Made by a program: the position numbers and the translations under genes
NCBI RefSeq assembly: GCF_002993975.1
Contig: NZ_POSO01000004.1
Location: forward strand, 124,001 to 188,000
DNA length: 64,000 nucleotides
Reading direction: 5' to 3'
Source of the DNA: Apilactobacillus micheneri
GTDB taxonomy: Bacteria > Bacillota > Bacilli > Lactobacillales > Lactobacillaceae
In this document: positions 41,159 to 52,465 of the stretch, in pieces
Layout: each line of letters starts with the position of its first letter
How positions within the stretch are numbered: position 1 is the stretch's first letter
Notes under the pieces: model-generated
The model's database searches: none
What the model saw: the letters and a program-made list of their open reading frames with translations, nothing else
Told to the model about the DNA's origin: nothing

Positions 41159-41839
41159 TCATCTTGCTAAGGTTAATCCTTGAACGTTTTTAGCCCCGTT
41201 ATCAATCAATAATTTACCTGCATGTCGCATTGTAGTTCCTGTAGTATAAATATCATCAACTATAATAATATTTCTATTAAAAATATTATTTTTCATTGAA
41301 TGCTTTAACTTAAAAGGTTGCTTTGTACTAATTCTGTCTTTACGATTTAAATGCGATTGTGTTTGCTTATCTTCATTAACCAATAAAGCATTTAAATATT
41401 CAACATTTTCTAAGAATCCTTCTACTTGATTAAAACCTCTTTGATTAAATGTTTTATCACTAACAGGAACTGGGATAATTATCATATCAGAATTTAAATA
41501 TTGTTCAAAATATTTACAAAACATTTTTCTTAATCGATAATCACCATTAAATTTATATTTTTGCATATAATCTTTCATTACATCATTGTATTGAAAAAAA
41601 GAATGGTTAATTAAAGAATCTCCTATTTTTTGCCATCTTAAACAATCAGAACATTTATTGGAATTAAACGTTCCACTTCTTCCACACATATGACAACATA
41701 AATCATTATTAATGGCTTTAAATAAATGCAAACATTCATTACATAAAGATTGTTCTTGATAGCTTTTAAAACTAAGAATGAAAGATAATGTTAATTCATT
41801 GTTTATAGATTTGTTACACCACAAGCACTTATTTTTCAT
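41159..41839 (-). CDS. comFC: ComF family protein (phosphoribosyltransferase fold)
   Basis: The 226 residues open with Cys pairs CLWC, CNEC, CCHMC and CSDC (about 4-65), a probable zinc-binding head. The phosphoribosyltransferase domain follows, with the PRPP loop IIIVDDIYTTGTTMRHAGKLL near residues 190-211. The family is needed for DNA uptake in natural transformation, though its exact reaction is not settled. ATG overlaps the comFA stop by four bases. Together they suggest a late competence locus, but no other com genes are in the window. Confidence 0.93.
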   Translation of the reverse strand: MKNKCLWCNKSINNELTLSFILSFKSYQEQSLCNECLHLFKAINNDLCCHMCGRSGTFNSNKCSDCLRWQKIGDSLINHSFFQYNDVMKDYMQKYKFNGDYRLRKMFCKYFEQYLNSDMIIIPVPVSDKTFNQRGFNQVEGFLENVEYLNALLVNEDKQTQSHLNRKDRISTKQPFKLKHSMKNNIFNRNIIIVDDIYTTGTTMRHAGKLLIDNGAKNVQGLTLAR

Positions 41840-43164
41840 AATAACTTCTGTCCTAGTTTATTCATATATTTGATTTGTTTAACTGCCTTTTTTATAGTTT
41901 TTGTATAATAGTTTATTAAAAATGTAACTTCACCAAAAGGACGATCCTTTTTTCTCCCTACTCTTCCTGCAATTTGAACTAAAGCAGAAGTTGAAAAAAT
42001 ATTATCTTCAGCACCCAAAACAATTACATCAATTCCAGGAAAGGTAACCCCTCGCTCTAAAATCGTGGTAGTAATCAAAAATAATACTTTTTCATCACGC
42101 ATCTTTTGCACTTTTTCTATTCGTTTATCATCAGTTGAATGGACAGTTTCCCATAGTTGAGGATTAAATTTCATTTTTAGCAAATCAGACAAAGGCTTTA
42201 AATCCTTAACTCGTGGCACAAATAATAAAAATCTCTGGTTACTGTTTATTTTATTATTAATTAAACTTAAAAGTTTAAACGGTAGTTTTTGTTTATTAAT
42301 CCTTAAACGCCAATTTCCTATTAATTTATTATTAATTTCGGGTAATAGATGTTGGTGAAAACGTAATGGTAAATAACTAATATTTAGTTCATTATATTTA
42401 ACTAATTTGATTAAATCTTCGGATGGAGTCGCAGTTAGATATAATAAACTAGAATTAATTTTACATGCATTTTGAGCTGCAAAATGTAACCCTGCATCTG
42501 ATACATATGGAAATGAATCCACTTCATCAATAATTAGCACATCAAAAGCACGATAGAATCTCAATAATTGATGGGTTGTACATACCGTAATTTGAGTATA
42601 TCGGTATTCTTCATCTTGACGTCCATGTAATAAAATCATATCAGTATTTTTAAAAGCAGCCTTAATTCTCGGAAATAACTCGTTACAAACATCAACTCTT
42701 GGTGAAGCGATACAAATACGTTTATTTTGTTTAATCGCTTCTTCAATCCCTTTAAATAACATTTCAGTTTTTCCAGCACCAGTGACTGCCCATAATAAGT
42801 GTTTCTTGTTTTGGTTAAAAACTTCAATAATATCTCTAGAACAGTCTTTTTGTAAATTGGTTAATTGACCTTCCCATGTTAATATCGGATTTGATTTTTT
42901 AAAATTATTAGGTTCATCTAGATAACATAATCGTTTTTTGAAAGTTACTCTACCTAGATTTATACAAATTGGACAATAATAATTATCATTGGGTAATTCA
43001 GCATTTATTTTATTGCTATCTTGTCCACATCGTTTACAATGAATATGGTTATTATGTACTTCAATTGGAAAATATCTTTTTATTAAACTAGATTTCAATA
43101 ATTTAGAATCAATCACTGTTTCATCAATTTGTCTTCCATATAATTCCACTAAATTTTTAATCAT
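41836..43164 (-). CDS. comFA: ComFA, DEAD-like DNA translocase
   Basis: A cytosolic superfamily 2 ATPase that helps pull single-stranded DNA into the cell during transformation. The 442 residues contain an N-terminal zinc finger (CKRCGQD ... CPIC, about 43-75), Walker A WAVTGAGKTEML near 128, DEVD near 218 and SATPS-like LTATPSE near 249, and motif VI QIAGRVGRKKDRPFGE near 405. All motifs appear intact, so the gene is probably functional. Divergent from the broken yigZ, the usual neighbour. Confidence 0.95.
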   Translation of the reverse strand: MIKNLVELYGRQIDETVIDSKLLKSSLIKRYFPIEVHNNHIHCKRCGQDSNKINAELPNDNYYCPICINLGRVTFKKRLCYLDEPNNFKKSNPILTWEGQLTNLQKDCSRDIIEVFNQNKKHLLWAVTGAGKTEMLFKGIEEAIKQNKRICIASPRVDVCNELFPRIKAAFKNTDMILLHGRQDEEYRYTQITVCTTHQLLRFYRAFDVLIIDEVDSFPYVSDAGLHFAAQNACKINSSLLYLTATPSEDLIKLVKYNELNISYLPLRFHQHLLPEINNKLIGNWRLRINKQKLPFKLLSLINNKINSNQRFLLFVPRVKDLKPLSDLLKMKFNPQLWETVHSTDDKRIEKVQKMRDEKVLFLITTTILERGVTFPGIDVIVLGAEDNIFSTSALVQIAGRVGRKKDRPFGEVTFLINYYTKTIKKAVKQIKYMNKLGQKLL

Positions 43165-43215
43165 ACTTAATAAATACGCAAAAATAAAAAAATTAATATA
43201 AGAGGTTCTTTAAAA

Positions 43216-43874
43216 ATGCAAAAAAATTATTTAACAATAAAAACAAAAGGATCAAATGAAATTGATATAAAAAATCAAGATTTATTTGCAATATTGCAAG
43301 AGTTCAAAATGAAGAAGAAGCAAATAATTTTATTGAAAGCATCAAGTTAGAAAATAAAAAAGCCACCCATAATTGCTATGCATACGTAATTGGGCAGGAT
43401 GATCATATTCAACGTGCTAGTGATAATGGAGAACCATCTGGTACAGCTGGAGTCCCTATTTTAGATGCAATTAAAATGATTGGTATTCATAATACAGTTG
43501 CCGTTGTTACAAGATATTTTGGTGGAATTAAACTAGGTGCGGGTGGATTGATTCGCGCTTATAGTAATGCAACCACTAAGGCAATTGAAAGCGTCGGAGT
43601 AATTGAAAAAGTTTTACAAACTGAAATTACAATTAATGTAGATTATAAATTATTTGATCAATTGCAATATCATTTAAATGAAAATGATATTAATATTATT
43701 GATACTCAATATACTGATAAAGTTTCAGTCATTGTAGCTATCGATAATCATTATATTGAAGCTTTTAAACAAGATATCGTTAATTTATTAAATAATCGCG
43801 TTAGTATGGTTGACGGTGATGAAAAATATTTTGAAGTAGATTTTGATCCATATAAAGATAATAAAAAAGATTGA
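43216..43874 (+). pseudogene. YigZ/IMPACT family protein, broken by a one-base frameshift
   Basis: From ATG 43216 the frame reads MQKNYLTIKTKGSNEIDIKN and then hits TAG at 43348-43350. The next frame carries the rest of the family: RVQNEEEANNFIESIK, KKATHNCYAYVIG, RASDNGEPSGTAGVPIL, and VTRYFGGIKLGAGGLIRAYS to a stop at 43872. Adding one A to the six-A run at 43269-43274 joins both halves and recreates the conserved IKKSRFICNIARV segment, giving 219 residues. So this is a fresh single-base loss in a homopolymer, a sequencing error, or a slippage site. The family is linked to translation regulation. The shorter ORF from 43476 alone would lack the N-terminal half of the domain. Confidence 0.88.
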
Positions 43875-43902
43875 TTCTTAAACAGAATCAATCTTTTTTA
43901 GT
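43862..43902. terminator. Bidirectional terminator between yigZ and tagO
   Basis: AAAAGATTGATTCT and AGAATCAATCTTTTTT pair around TAAAC, between convergent genes. Confidence 0.9.
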
Positions 43903-44995
43903 GATTACTTTTACTAGTATTTTCTTTTACAATTTTCTTAATTGCGTTTAACAATGGTTGCCTACCTTTACCAGCTAAATCAATAGATTCCACAAATAAT
44001 TCAAGTCCTAATAGTGTAGCAATTGTAAGTAGAATAGAACCCCACATTGTTGAAATTGGATATAGTAATGAAATAAATGAAAAGATTAAAGCAATTCCAT
44101 AAATAACTAAAACCGTTTGACGATGAGTTAAACCAATTTGCATTAAACGATGGTGTAAATGCTTTTTATCAGCATGTGAAATAGCTTGTTTATTTAATAA
44201 CCTTCTTAAAATAGCATAAATGGTATCAGTAATTGGCACCCCTAAAATAATAACTGGGATGATTACGGTAATAAAGGTAGCATTTTTCAAACCATTTAAA
44301 GAGAATATAGAAATCATAAAGCCAATAAATAATGATCCCGTATCTCCCAAATAAATTCTTGCAGGAAAAAAGTTATATGGTAAAAAGCCTAAACAAGATG
44401 CAACTAGTGCAAATATCATAATAGATACATATGTATTACCTACATTTAAGAAAAACATCCCTGTAATTCCCATGGTAGTTAGTGCAATTGCCGATACTCC
44501 AGTGGCTAATCCATCAAGCCCATCAATTAAATTAACAGCATTCGTAATGGCTAAAATCCAAATCCAAGTAATTGGTAAACTAAACCAACCTAGACCAAAA
44601 GTTCCGATAAATGGTAATGTTACTGTGTTCATCTGAACGCTACCTAAAAAGAAAACCACTATGGATGCTAAACTTATGCCCAAAACTTTTTGACGAGGTT
44701 TAAGGACCCATATATCATCGATAACACCAGTTAATATTATTATCGCTTCACCAGCAAGCATTCCATATAGCTGATGTGTGGGCATCTGTTTTCTTAACAA
44801 AATAGTTGTCGAAAATGTATACGATGCAAAGATTGCTAAACCACCCAAAGTGGGCATAGGAATTTTATTCATCCTTCGTTTATTTGGATCATCAAGAGCT
44901 CCCCATCTAAAAGCTAATTTCCTAATAAATGGAGTTAGAACAGCTGAAATTATTAAAGTCGCAAATAAGCAAACGATTATTTCAAGTTTTAACAT
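43898..44995 (-). CDS. tagO: Undecaprenyl-phosphate GlcNAc-1-phosphate transferase (TagO/WecA family)
   Basis: The first membrane step of wall teichoic acid or polysaccharide assembly, transferring GlcNAc-1-P to undecaprenyl phosphate. About ten or eleven membrane helices. Signatures: DDPNKRRMNKIPMPTLGG (about 33-50), NAVNLIDGLDGLATGV (about 150), YLGDTGSLFIGF (about 215), and the cytosolic HADKKHLHHRL (about 270). Start is ATG 44995 (365 residues), after GAAAGGAAA; the in-frame TTG at 45013 would encode that ribosome site. Stands alone between two terminators. Confidence 0.93.
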   Translation of the reverse strand: MLKLEIIVCLFATLIISAVLTPFIRKLAFRWGALDDPNKRRMNKIPMPTLGGLAIFASYTFSTTILLRKQMPTHQLYGMLAGEAIIILTGVIDDIWVLKPRQKVLGISLASIVVFFLGSVQMNTVTLPFIGTFGLGWFSLPITWIWILAITNAVNLIDGLDGLATGVSAIALTTMGITGMFFLNVGNTYVSIMIFALVASCLGFLPYNFFPARIYLGDTGSLFIGFMISIFSLNGLKNATFITVIIPVIILGVPITDTIYAILRRLLNKQAISHADKKHLHHRLMQIGLTHRQTVLVIYGIALIFSFISLLYPISTMWGSILLTIATLLGLELFVESIDLAGKGRQPLLNAIKKIVKENTSKSNH

Positions 44996-45071
44996 TAATC
45001 GTTTTCCTTTCAATTAAATTTATATTAACTAAATTATACAAATATGCACAATCAAAAACAAGTTTGATAAA

Positions 45072-45105
45072 CAAAAAAGGATTCCAAAAGGAATCCTTTT
45101 TTGTT
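45072..45105 (-). terminator. Terminator of groESL
   Basis: AAAAAAGGATTCC and GGAATCCTTTTTT pair around TTTT, on the minus strand after groEL. Confidence 0.9.
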
Positions 45106-45122
45106 TATATTATATTAAATGA

Positions 45123-46757
<1,635 letters not shown>

Positions 46758-46785
46758 TCATTAAATTTTTAATAATTCATTTTTA

Positions 46786-47070
46786 TTAATCAATAATCGC
46801 AACAATGTCCTTATCATGCAAAATTAAGTAAGATTCACCATTATAGTCAACTGAAGTTCCAGAATATTTATCAAATAGTACTTTATCTCCAGCTTTAACA
46901 GATGGTTCTAATGTTTTGCCATTATCTAGAATACGTCCAGATCCAACAGCAATAACTTTTCCAGTTTGTGGTTTTTCTTTAGCATTATTAGCTAAAACAA
47001 TGCCACCAACCGTCTTTTCTTCTTCATTTTGTGTTTCAATAACAACACGATCACCTAATGGTTTTAACAT
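46786..47070 (-). CDS. groS: Co-chaperonin GroES
   Basis: The heptameric lid of GroEL. Start chosen at ATG 47070 (94 residues; [12 protein letters not shown]), with GGAGGG upstream; the ATG at 47094 would read through that ribosome site and add eight unusual residues. The mobile loop region [21 protein letters not shown] and C-terminal [14 protein letters not shown] are as in the family. Confidence 0.98.
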   Translation of the reverse strand: MLKPLGDRVVIETQNEEEKTVGGIVLANNAKEKPQTGKVIAVGSGRILDNGKTLEPSVKAGDKVLFDKYSGTSVDYNGESYLILHDKDIVAIID

Positions 47071-47104
47071 TGTTACTATCCCTCCAATTAACATTTAATA
47101 ACCG

Positions 47105-47131
47105 TTAGCACTTAATATAAAAGAGTGCTAA
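47105..47131. promoter_or_regulatory. CIRCE element (HrcA operator) of groESL
   Basis: TTAGCACTT, nine bases, GAGTGCTAA: a 9-9-9 inverted repeat matching the CIRCE consensus with one change (T for C at the inner end of one arm). Placed 35 bases before groES. Confidence 0.93.
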
Positions 47132-47186
47132 TTACAATTATTAATATATTATTTTTTATGATTAAATGCAAGAAAGATGCTTAATA

Positions 47187-47220
47187 AAAAAGTACCTTCA
47201 TAATTTATGAAAGTACTTAG
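47187..47220 (-). terminator. Terminator of rex
   Basis: AAGTACTTTCATAA and TTATGAAGGTACTT pair with one G-U pair and run into TTTTTT on the minus strand. Confidence 0.85.
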
Positions 47221-47236
47221 AAATTAGTATTTATTT

Positions 47237-47860
47237 TTAATTATCATAATGTTCAATAAAGTAAATAAGTGTCTGTAATTCATTTGTTAAATCTACGTTT
47301 TGTACTCTGACATTTTTAGGAGCTGACAATCTTTTAGAAGTGAAATTCATAATTCCCTTAGCTCCACCAGCAATCGCTTGATCACAAATTTTTTGAGCTA
47401 CTCCTGTTGGAACTGTTAAAATAACAACTTCAATTTGTTGTTCACTTAATTGTTTTTCAAGATCATTAACATCATATACTGGTACACCACTTTGAACAGT
47501 ATTAATCATATTATCATGAATATCAAATGCTGCAGAAATTCTCACATTACTATCTTTGTGAAAATTAAAATGCAATAATGCTTGGCCTAAGTTACCTAAT
47601 CCTACCAATGCTGCATTTGTTAAATGATCTTGATTTAAAATCTTTTTAAAGAAATCTAATAAGTCATCAACATCGTATCCATAGCCACGTTTACCAAGGG
47701 CACCGAAATAAGAAAGATCTCTTCTAATTGTTGCTGAATCAACTTGAACTGCATCGGCAAAAGTACTTGAAGAAATACGCTTAACTTTCGCACCATGCAA
47801 TCCACTAAGATATCGATAATACATAGGCAATCTTTTTGCTGTTGCCCTAGGAATTTTCAT
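47237..47860 (-). CDS. rex: Redox-sensing transcriptional repressor Rex
   Basis: Senses the NADH/NAD+ ratio and represses fermentation genes when NADH is low. The 207 residues show an N-terminal winged helix (about 1-75; [15 protein letters not shown] ... [23 protein letters not shown]) and a Rossmann domain with [13 protein letters not shown] near 90. Start chosen at ATG 47860, eight bases after AGGAGG; the ATG at 47866 is only two bases from it and TTG/ATG further up overlap it. Divergent from ydiF, with a Rex-like operator between them. Useful in a heterofermenter, where NAD+ regeneration is limiting. Confidence 0.96.
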   Translation of the reverse strand: MKIPRATAKRLPMYYRYLSGLHGAKVKRISSSTFADAVQVDSATIRRDLSYFGALGKRGYGYDVDDLLDFFKKILNQDHLTNAALVGLGNLGQALLHFNFHKDSNVRISAAFDIHDNMINTVQSGVPVYDVNDLEKQLSEQQIEVVILTVPTGVAQKICDQAIAGGAKGIMNFTSKRLSAPKNVRVQNVDLTNELQTLIYFIEHYDN

Positions 47861-47901
47861 GTCCATTGCCTCCTCTTGAGTTTTACACATAACGAACTAT
47901 A

Positions 47902-47929
47902 ATTTTAACACAAAAATATTGATTGTGAA
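47902..47929 (-). promoter_or_regulatory. rex promoter
   Basis: The minus strand has TTCACA (47929-47924), a 16-base spacer and TAAAAT (47907-47902). The -35 lies in the Rex-like operator. Confidence 0.6.
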
Positions 47930-47940
47930 ATACTTTTCAA
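47923..47940. promoter_or_regulatory. Rex-like operator between rex and ydiF
   Basis: TTGTGAAATACTTTTCAA resembles the Rex dyad TTGTGAA-N4-TTCACAA: left arm perfect, right arm five of seven. It overlaps the -35 boxes of both divergent promoters (plus-strand TTGTGA at 47923-47928, 17 bases, TATAGT at 47946-47951). Confidence 0.6.
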
Positions 47941-48034
47941 TCTTTTATAGTTGTATAATTTTAATAATATATACGTTATGTGCTAAAATGACTAGTATTG
48001 TTATATTTATAATCACTTACAGGAGGTGAATAGT

Positions 48035-49972
48035 TTGATTATTTTACAAGCTAATAAGTTAACAAAACGTTTTGGTGGAGAAGATCTTTTCACAAATGTA
48101 AATATGAGCATTCCAGAAAATGGTAAAGTTGGCTTAGTTGGTCGTAACGGTGCTGGTAAATCAACATTAGTAAAGATGATTTTAGGTAAAGAATCGATTG
48201 ATGAAGGAAACGTTACAACTAAAAATGGCTTAACAATTGGGTATTTGGCCCAAAATACTGGCTTAAGGTCAAAAAGAACTATTATAGAAGAAATGGAATC
48301 TGTTTTTAAAGAGCTACGTGAATTAGAAACAAAAATACACGAATATGAACAAAAAATGGCTGATCCTAAAGTCATTGATAACCCTGAAAAGCTAGCAGAG
48401 ATTAGTAAAGTATATGATAAATTACAGGCAACTTTTTTAGCCAAAAATGGCTTTGGATATGAAGCAGAGATTAGGTCAGTACTTGCGGGATTTGGTTTTA
48501 AAAAAGACTCATATAATAAAAAGATTAATGAATTATCTGGTGGTCAACAAACTCAATTAGCTATGGCTAAATTATTATTGGAAAAAAGAGACTTATTAAT
48601 TCTTGATGAACCTACTAATCATATTGACGTTAAAACTATATCTTGGTTAGAAAATTACATTAAGGGATATCCAGGAGCATTATTAATCATTTCACATGAT
48701 CGCTACTTTATGGATAAAATTGTAAACGAAGTTTATGATTTAAATCATGGACATTTAGATGCATATAAAGGTGATTATTCTTCTTTCGTCAAACAAAAAC
48801 AGGAAAATTATCAAATTCAACTTAAAAATTTTGAAAAACAACAAAAGAAAATTCATAAAATGGAAGATTTTGTTAAGAAAAATATTGTAAGAGCATCTAC
48901 AACCAAACGAGCACAAGCTCGTCGTAAACAATTAGAAAAAATGGAGCGTATTGATGCCCCTGAAAATGAAGAAAAAGCCGCTAAATTTTCATTTTCACCT
49001 TACAAGCAAAGTGGAAATGTAGTTTTAAAAGTTAGTGATCTTACAATTGGATATAATAATCAAAAAATAAGCAATAATATAAATTTGGATATAAAAAAAC
49101 ATCAGGCAGTTGCATTAATTGGACCTAATGGTGTTGGAAAATCCACTTTATTAAAAACTATAATTAAACAAATACCAAAAATAACTGGAAAAATTAATAT
49201 TGGTACTGGTGTACAAATTGGTTATTATGATCAGCACCAAGAAAAACTACATTACAAAAAAACTGTTTTAGATGAAATATGGGACGATTACCCTACCCAA
49301 ACTGAACAACATATTAGATCAATTTTAGGTAGCTTTTTATTTTCAGGTAATGATGTTGATAAAGTTGTAAGTACCCTTTCTGGTGGAGAAAAGGCTCGCT
49401 TGTTATTAACTAAACTAGCAATGCACCACGATAATTTTCTTATTTTGGATGAACCTACTAATCATCTCGATATTGATAGCCGAGAGGTTTTAGAAAATGC
49501 TTTGAATTTATTTGACGGTACTATTCTATTTGTTTCTCATGACCGTTACTTTATTAATAAAATTGCAACTTCAATTATTGAACTAACAAATAATGGTTCT
49601 GAAGAATATTTAGGTAACTATGATTATTATGTAGAGAAAAAAGAAGAACAATTAGCCATTAAACAGCGTGAAGAAGCAAAAGAAGATAATAATAAAGAAG
49701 CTAATGTTCAATCTGATAATCAAAAACAATTCATAATCAACAAAAATCAACAAAAAGAAGAGCGTAAAATTAAAAGAATCATTGAAAAGATAGAAACCGA
49801 TTTAGATAATTTAAATCAAAATAAAACAGATCTTGAGCAATCAATGGTTAAACCAGAAAACTTGCAAAATATTGATAAATTAAATGATTTACAAGCAAAA
49901 TTAGATGATATCAATAAACAAATTACAGAAAAAGAAAATAAATGGGAAGAATATAGTCTTAAGATTGAATAA
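48035..49972 (+). CDS. ABC-F ATPase, YdiF-like
   Basis: A soluble tandem ABC protein of the ABC-F family, which acts on ribosomes rather than in transport; it has no membrane domain. Two ATPase modules: Walker A GRNGAGKST and GPNGVGKST; signatures LSGGQQTQLAMA and LSGGEKARLLLT; Walker B LLILDEPTNHID and FLILDEPTNHLD. A linker between (about 245-320) and a C-terminal coiled coil (about 555-645) rich in Lys, Glu, Asn. Start taken as TTG 48035, eight bases after AGGAGG; GTG 48026 overlaps that site. Neighbours rex and tsaD match the Bacillus ydiE-ydiF-rex order, hence YdiF-like. Confidence 0.92.
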   Translation: MIILQANKLTKRFGGEDLFTNVNMSIPENGKVGLVGRNGAGKSTLVKMILGKESIDEGNVTTKNGLTIGYLAQNTGLRSKRTIIEEMESVFKELRELETKIHEYEQKMADPKVIDNPEKLAEISKVYDKLQATFLAKNGFGYEAEIRSVLAGFGFKKDSYNKKINELSGGQQTQLAMAKLLLEKRDLLILDEPTNHIDVKTISWLENYIKGYPGALLIISHDRYFMDKIVNEVYDLNHGHLDAYKGDYSSFVKQKQENYQIQLKNFEKQQKKIHKMEDFVKKNIVRASTTKRAQARRKQLEKMERIDAPENEEKAAKFSFSPYKQSGNVVLKVSDLTIGYNNQKISNNINLDIKKHQAVALIGPNGVGKSTLLKTIIKQIPKITGKINIGTGVQIGYYDQHQEKLHYKKTVLDEIWDDYPTQTEQHIRSILGSFLFSGNDVDKVVSTLSGGEKARLLLTKLAMHHDNFLILDEPTNHLDIDSREVLENALNLFDGTILFVSHDRYFINKIATSIIELTNNGSEEYLGNYDYYVEKKEEQLAIKQREEAKEDNNKEANVQSDNQKQFIINKNQQKEERKIKRIIEKIETDLDNLNQNKTDLEQSMVKPENLQNIDKLNDLQAKLDDINKQITEKENKWEEYSLKIE

Positions 49973-50010
49973 AAAAGGCATTTATCGAATTTACGATAAT
50001 GCCTTTTTTA
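49970..50010. terminator. Bidirectional terminator between ydiF and tsaD
   Basis: AAAAAAGGCATTATCG-type arms (one bulged T) pair around AATTTA, with T-runs on both sides. Confidence 0.9.
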
Positions 50011-51033
50011 TTTATCTTCTAACAAATCAAAGTCCAAGCTAGGATCTGCGTTTAAGTTAACACCTGCAAAAATATTCTTTTTAGCTAAAACATAACCTGC
50101 TGCACCAATCATCGCAGCATTATCACCACATAATTTTAATGGCACTTTTACCAATTGGGTGTTTGGAACATCATTAATTGCTTTATCTAAAGCAGATCTT
50201 AGTCCATGATTAGCAGCCACTCCGCCTGCTAATATAAGTTGATGAACCGGATATTTAGCTAATGCTCGCTTAGTTTTATACACTAATACATCAACAACTG
50301 CATCTTGAAAACTAGTTGCTAAATCATCCTTATTTAATTTTTCTTTTATCTGATCAGCATGATGTGTTGTATTTAAAAATGCACTTTTTAATCCACTAAA
50401 ACTAAAGTCAAAGTTATCGTCTTTTTCCATAGCACGTGGAAAATCAAAAGTATCTTTTCCCTTTGATGCCATTTCATCAACTTTAGGTCCAGCAGGATAA
50501 TTAATTCCTAAGACTCGGCCAACCTTATCATAAGCCTCACCAGCGGCATCATCTCTAGTTTCACCAATAATTTTAAATTCACCTTCTTCAGGCATTAAAA
50601 CTAATTCTGTATGTCCACCAGAAACAACTAATGCTAATGCAGGATATTCAATTTTTTCTACATAACGACCAGCTAAAATATGACCCGCAATATGATTGAC
50701 TGGGATTAATGGAATATCATGAGCCCAAGCAATTGTTTTAGCAGCAGTAACCCCAATTAATAAGGCACCTACTAATCCAGGACCATAAGTGACTGCAATT
50801 GCATCAATATCATCATAAGTTACATTTGCTTCTCTCATTGCATCATCAACACAAATAGTAATTTCTTCAATATGATGACGACTAGCCACTTCTGGTACCA
50901 CTCCGCCAAAACGTTGATGACTTTTTATTTGTGTAGCAACAATATTTGATAAAATTTTATGACCATCTTCAATAATAGCCACACTAGTTTCATCACAACT
51001 AGATTCAAAAGACATTACTATATGTGGTTCCAA
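50008..51033 (-). CDS. tsaD: tRNA N6-adenosine threonylcarbamoyltransferase TsaD
   Basis: The catalytic subunit of t6A37 synthesis on tRNAs. The 341 residues are an ASKHA-fold protein with [14 protein letters not shown] at the start, the metal-binding HIAGH (about 111-115), VSGGHTELV (about 134), [27 protein letters not shown] and [10 protein letters not shown] near 265. Follows rimI and tsaB in one operon. Confidence 0.98.
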   Translation of the reverse strand: MEPHIVMSFESSCDETSVAIIEDGHKILSNIVATQIKSHQRFGGVVPEVASRHHIEEITICVDDAMREANVTYDDIDAIAVTYGPGLVGALLIGVTAAKTIAWAHDIPLIPVNHIAGHILAGRYVEKIEYPALALVVSGGHTELVLMPEEGEFKIIGETRDDAAGEAYDKVGRVLGINYPAGPKVDEMASKGKDTFDFPRAMEKDDNFDFSFSGLKSAFLNTTHHADQIKEKLNKDDLATSFQDAVVDVLVYKTKRALAKYPVHQLILAGGVAANHGLRSALDKAINDVPNTQLVKVPLKLCGDNAAMIGAAGYVLAKKNIFAGVNLNADPSLDFDLLEDK

Positions 51034-51054
51034 AAAAATACCTTCATTTCTATA

Positions 51055-51654
51055 TTAAATTCCAAAATTATTAGGAATGGTTTCATACAAATTTAAGTCT
51101 AAAACCATATCCAATGCATCTTCGTTATCATCGTCATAATAATTTTTCTTTAAACCATTTTTCTTAAATCCCAAATCAGAATATAATCTTTGCGCTCTAA
51201 CATTGCTTAAACGTACTTCTAAAGAAACGGTTTCATATTCTAATTGACGTGCTTTTTGGATAACCTTAGCGATTAAAAAGTACCCTAATCCACGATCTTG
51301 AAATTCAGATAAAACAGCAACATTAGATATATGGCAATCTTTTGCTTTATCATTCAAGGAACTACCGATAAAAGCAACAAGTTGATCGCGATATCTTACT
51401 AATAAATAGAATCGATCATCACGTGGACGTAATTCGGTCTCAAATACATCTGCTGTCCAAGGCGTTGCTCCATTATAAACTGATTTCTCTACTTTTATGA
51501 TATCAGGAATGTCTGTAACCATTGCTTTTGCAACATAATATTTATGATCATTGATCTCAACATTATGATTTTTAACTTTTAAACATTCCCTTTTAAAGGA
51601 TTTATTAGTGTTAAGAAAAGTTTTTCGATACCAATTAATCAAATTTTTCAACAT
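51055..51654 (-). CDS. rimI: Ribosomal protein S18-alanine N-acetyltransferase-like (RimI)
   Basis: A GNAT acetyltransferase between tsaB and tsaD, the conserved Firmicutes position of RimI. The 199 residues have a basic N-terminal extension (about 1-40) typical of lactobacilli, then the domain IPDIIKVEKSVYNGATPWTADVFETEL, ISNVAVLSEFQDRGLGYFLI (acetyl-CoA loop R-x-x-G-x-G/Y) and VSLEVRLSNVRAQRLYSDLGFKKNG. Its ATG lies inside tsaB (20-base overlap), suggesting translational coupling. RimI acetylates S18 in E. coli; targets here are not known. Confidence 0.9.
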   Translation of the reverse strand: MLKNLINWYRKTFLNTNKSFKRECLKVKNHNVEINDHKYYVAKAMVTDIPDIIKVEKSVYNGATPWTADVFETELRPRDDRFYLLVRYRDQLVAFIGSSLNDKAKDCHISNVAVLSEFQDRGLGYFLIAKVIQKARQLEYETVSLEVRLSNVRAQRLYSDLGFKKNGLKKNYYDDDNEDALDMVLDLNLYETIPNNFGI

Positions 51655-52360
51655 ATGATGTTTCTTCTTCCTCAGGATTATTTTTCTTCCAATCTGCTTC
51701 TGCTTTAGTCAATCGTAAGTAATTAGGTACAAAACTATGGATATCTTTAATTGGAGCTTGTTTTTGTCCATAAATACCTAATTTAGCTGCTTGAGGTAAA
51801 TTATCAAATTGATCTAACAATTTGAGATTATCACCATAATTTTCGCTAAGTTTATCTAAAAAGTTTTCGGTCTCCCCAACCGCATAAATATTGGAATCAA
51901 CACTTCCAACCAGTGATAACCACTTATCAAAATCAGTATGTTGATCATTAATAATTGCTTTAGGCATCCCATTTTCAATTTTATATAGTCCTGTAAAGAC
52001 ATTGTTATTTCTGGCATCGAAGATTGGCATAACTAAGCTACCTTCTAGTTGTACATTAAGAGCTAAAGTTAACAAACTAGAAACGCTTACTAAATCAATT
52101 CCTAAAGTATATGCTAAAGTTTTAGCAGTTGCTGTTGCGATACGAATTCCTGTATAAGAACCAGGACCATTAGCAACAACCACTCTCTGTAAATCTTTAG
52201 GTTTCATTCCAACTTTTTGAAACAATTCGTCAATAATTGGTAATAAATATTCAGCATGTTTTTGATGAACTGTAGTTGATTCTGTTGCTAAAACACGATC
52301 ATAATCTAAAATAGCAACCGTTAATGGTCGATTAGATGTGTCCAAAGCCAATACTTTCAT
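51635..52360 (-). CDS. tsaB: tRNA threonylcarbamoyladenosine complex dimerization protein TsaB
   Basis: A non-catalytic ASKHA partner of TsaD. The 241 residues start MKVLALDTSNRPLTVAILD and include QKHAEYLLPIIDELF and the family mark VVANGPGSYTGIRIATATAKTLAY (about 62-85). Lacks the TsaD metal histidines, as expected. First gene of tsaB-rimI-tsaD. Confidence 0.97.
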   Translation of the reverse strand: MKVLALDTSNRPLTVAILDYDRVLATESTTVHQKHAEYLLPIIDELFQKVGMKPKDLQRVVVANGPGSYTGIRIATATAKTLAYTLGIDLVSVSSLLTLALNVQLEGSLVMPIFDARNNNVFTGLYKIENGMPKAIINDQHTDFDKWLSLVGSVDSNIYAVGETENFLDKLSENYGDNLKLLDQFDNLPQAAKLGIYGQKQAPIKDIHSFVPNYLRLTKAEADWKKNNPEEEETSYVEKFD

Positions 52361-52417
52361 TTAATCTTCGATCCCCTTGATTTTATATTATTTTAAAATT
52401 ACAAACTAAATTATAAC

Positions 52418-52460
52418 AAAAAAATAGACATCTCCATAAAAAAATGAAAACGTCTATTAA
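52418..52460 (-). terminator. Terminator after the thioesterase gene
   Basis: AATAGACGTTTTCAT and ATGGAGATGTCTATT pair with G-U and one mismatch around Ts, then seven Ts on the minus strand. Confidence 0.75.
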
Positions 52461-52465
52461 TTTAA

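Noticed and set aside
47861-47890. Longer N-terminus for Rex
   Set aside because: It would contain its own AGGAGG ribosome site as codons; ATG 47860 has correct spacing.
48013-48444. 143-codon minus-strand ORF inside ydiF
   Set aside because: Antisense to the conserved first ATPase module; no start signals.
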